Assembly: GCA_012845835.1 (NCBI GenBank)
Contig: JABAKD010000028.1
Coordinates: 4,523,090 to 4,587,089, forward strand
DNA: 64,000 bases
Reading direction: 5' to 3'
From: Undaria pinnatifida
Lineage: Eukaryota > Sar > Phaeophyceae > Laminariales > Alariaceae
Below the pieces are notes generated by a model. That model was not told the DNA's origin and ran no database searches. It saw nothing but the letters and a program-made list of their open reading frames with translations. Positions 63,856-64,000 of this stretch are shown here, in pieces (position 1 is the stretch's first letter; each line of letters begins with the position of its first letter). The translations under genes and the position numbers were made by a program.

Positions 63856-64000
63856 TTAGTTTATGCCGAGAGATTCAAGGTGAACGTCGTCATGCAGAAC
63901 CTGTGGAGCAACATCATTTGTTTCGCGGATGCCACGTACACGCACAACTACTCCTGTAGCATTAGGAGGGCACTACTTTCGAAGCTGCGCAAAATGCTAC
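63856..64000 (+). other. Open frame running off the right edge
   Basis: From 63856 the plus strand is open to base 64000 and reads SLVYAERFKVNVVMQNLWSN, IICFADATYTHNYSC and IRRALLSKLRKML. It diverges from gene C, starting 12 bp from its first codon. It looks protein-like but is too short to identify. Confidence 0.2.

Overview
The window looks like nuclear DNA of a repeat-rich eukaryote. Genes are split by GT-AG introns, and most of the sequence is dispersed repeats, small transposons and tandem arrays. There is no operon-like gene packing. The combination of right-handed beta-helix (polymorphic-outer-membrane-protein, POMP, type) surface proteins with a polytopic C-terminal domain, a LINE tail of the kind I recall from brown algae, and a spliced fungal/algal multicopy transposase-like gene suggests a stramenopile alga, most likely a brown alga related to Ectocarpus. 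That placement is inference from recalled families; no search was run.

Three spliced coding units can be supported, all on the minus strand. (1) Gene B spans 48483..26784. I could join ten exons with matching reading phases into one frame of 1595 codons plus stop: signal peptide, POMP-type beta-helix, EGF-like and Cys-rich segment, and about eight membrane spans. (2) Gene A, at 3425..2379, is a near-identical copy of gene B exon 1. Its other exons would lie beyond the left edge. (3) Gene C spans 63844..60904, with five exons and 709 codons. It resembles a multicopy family of putative transposase origin known to me from basidiomycetes and algae. A broken LINE 3' end (23521..23823) is the only other recognisable coding relic.

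Layout: 1-2378 is intron 1 of gene A, full of small inverted-repeat elements. 3426-6570 is the upstream region of gene A. The whole left block (1-6570) is duplicated at 44406-52430, covering part of intron 1, exon 1 and the upstream region of gene B. Insertions that distinguish the copies expose individual mobile elements with target duplications. 6572-8219, 20523-21601 and (inverted) 53740-55105 are copies of one poly-G-containing repeat. 8220-17640 is a block of degenerate nested tandem repeats with no convincing gene. 17640-26780 is sparse, with small repeats, tRNA-like pieces and the LINE tail. 37390-47436 is the 10-kb first intron of gene B, holding a 1.2-kb inverted-repeat transposon, a (CCA)n tract and large inverted repeats. 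55100-60900 holds tandem arrays and repeat fragments.

The most unusual sequence-level signal is an excess of the 9-bp palindrome TACCWGGTA (11 exact sites; about 0.5 expected by chance). Several sites are present in one copy of a repeat and absent or different in its sibling, as excision footprints or a very small insertion would be.
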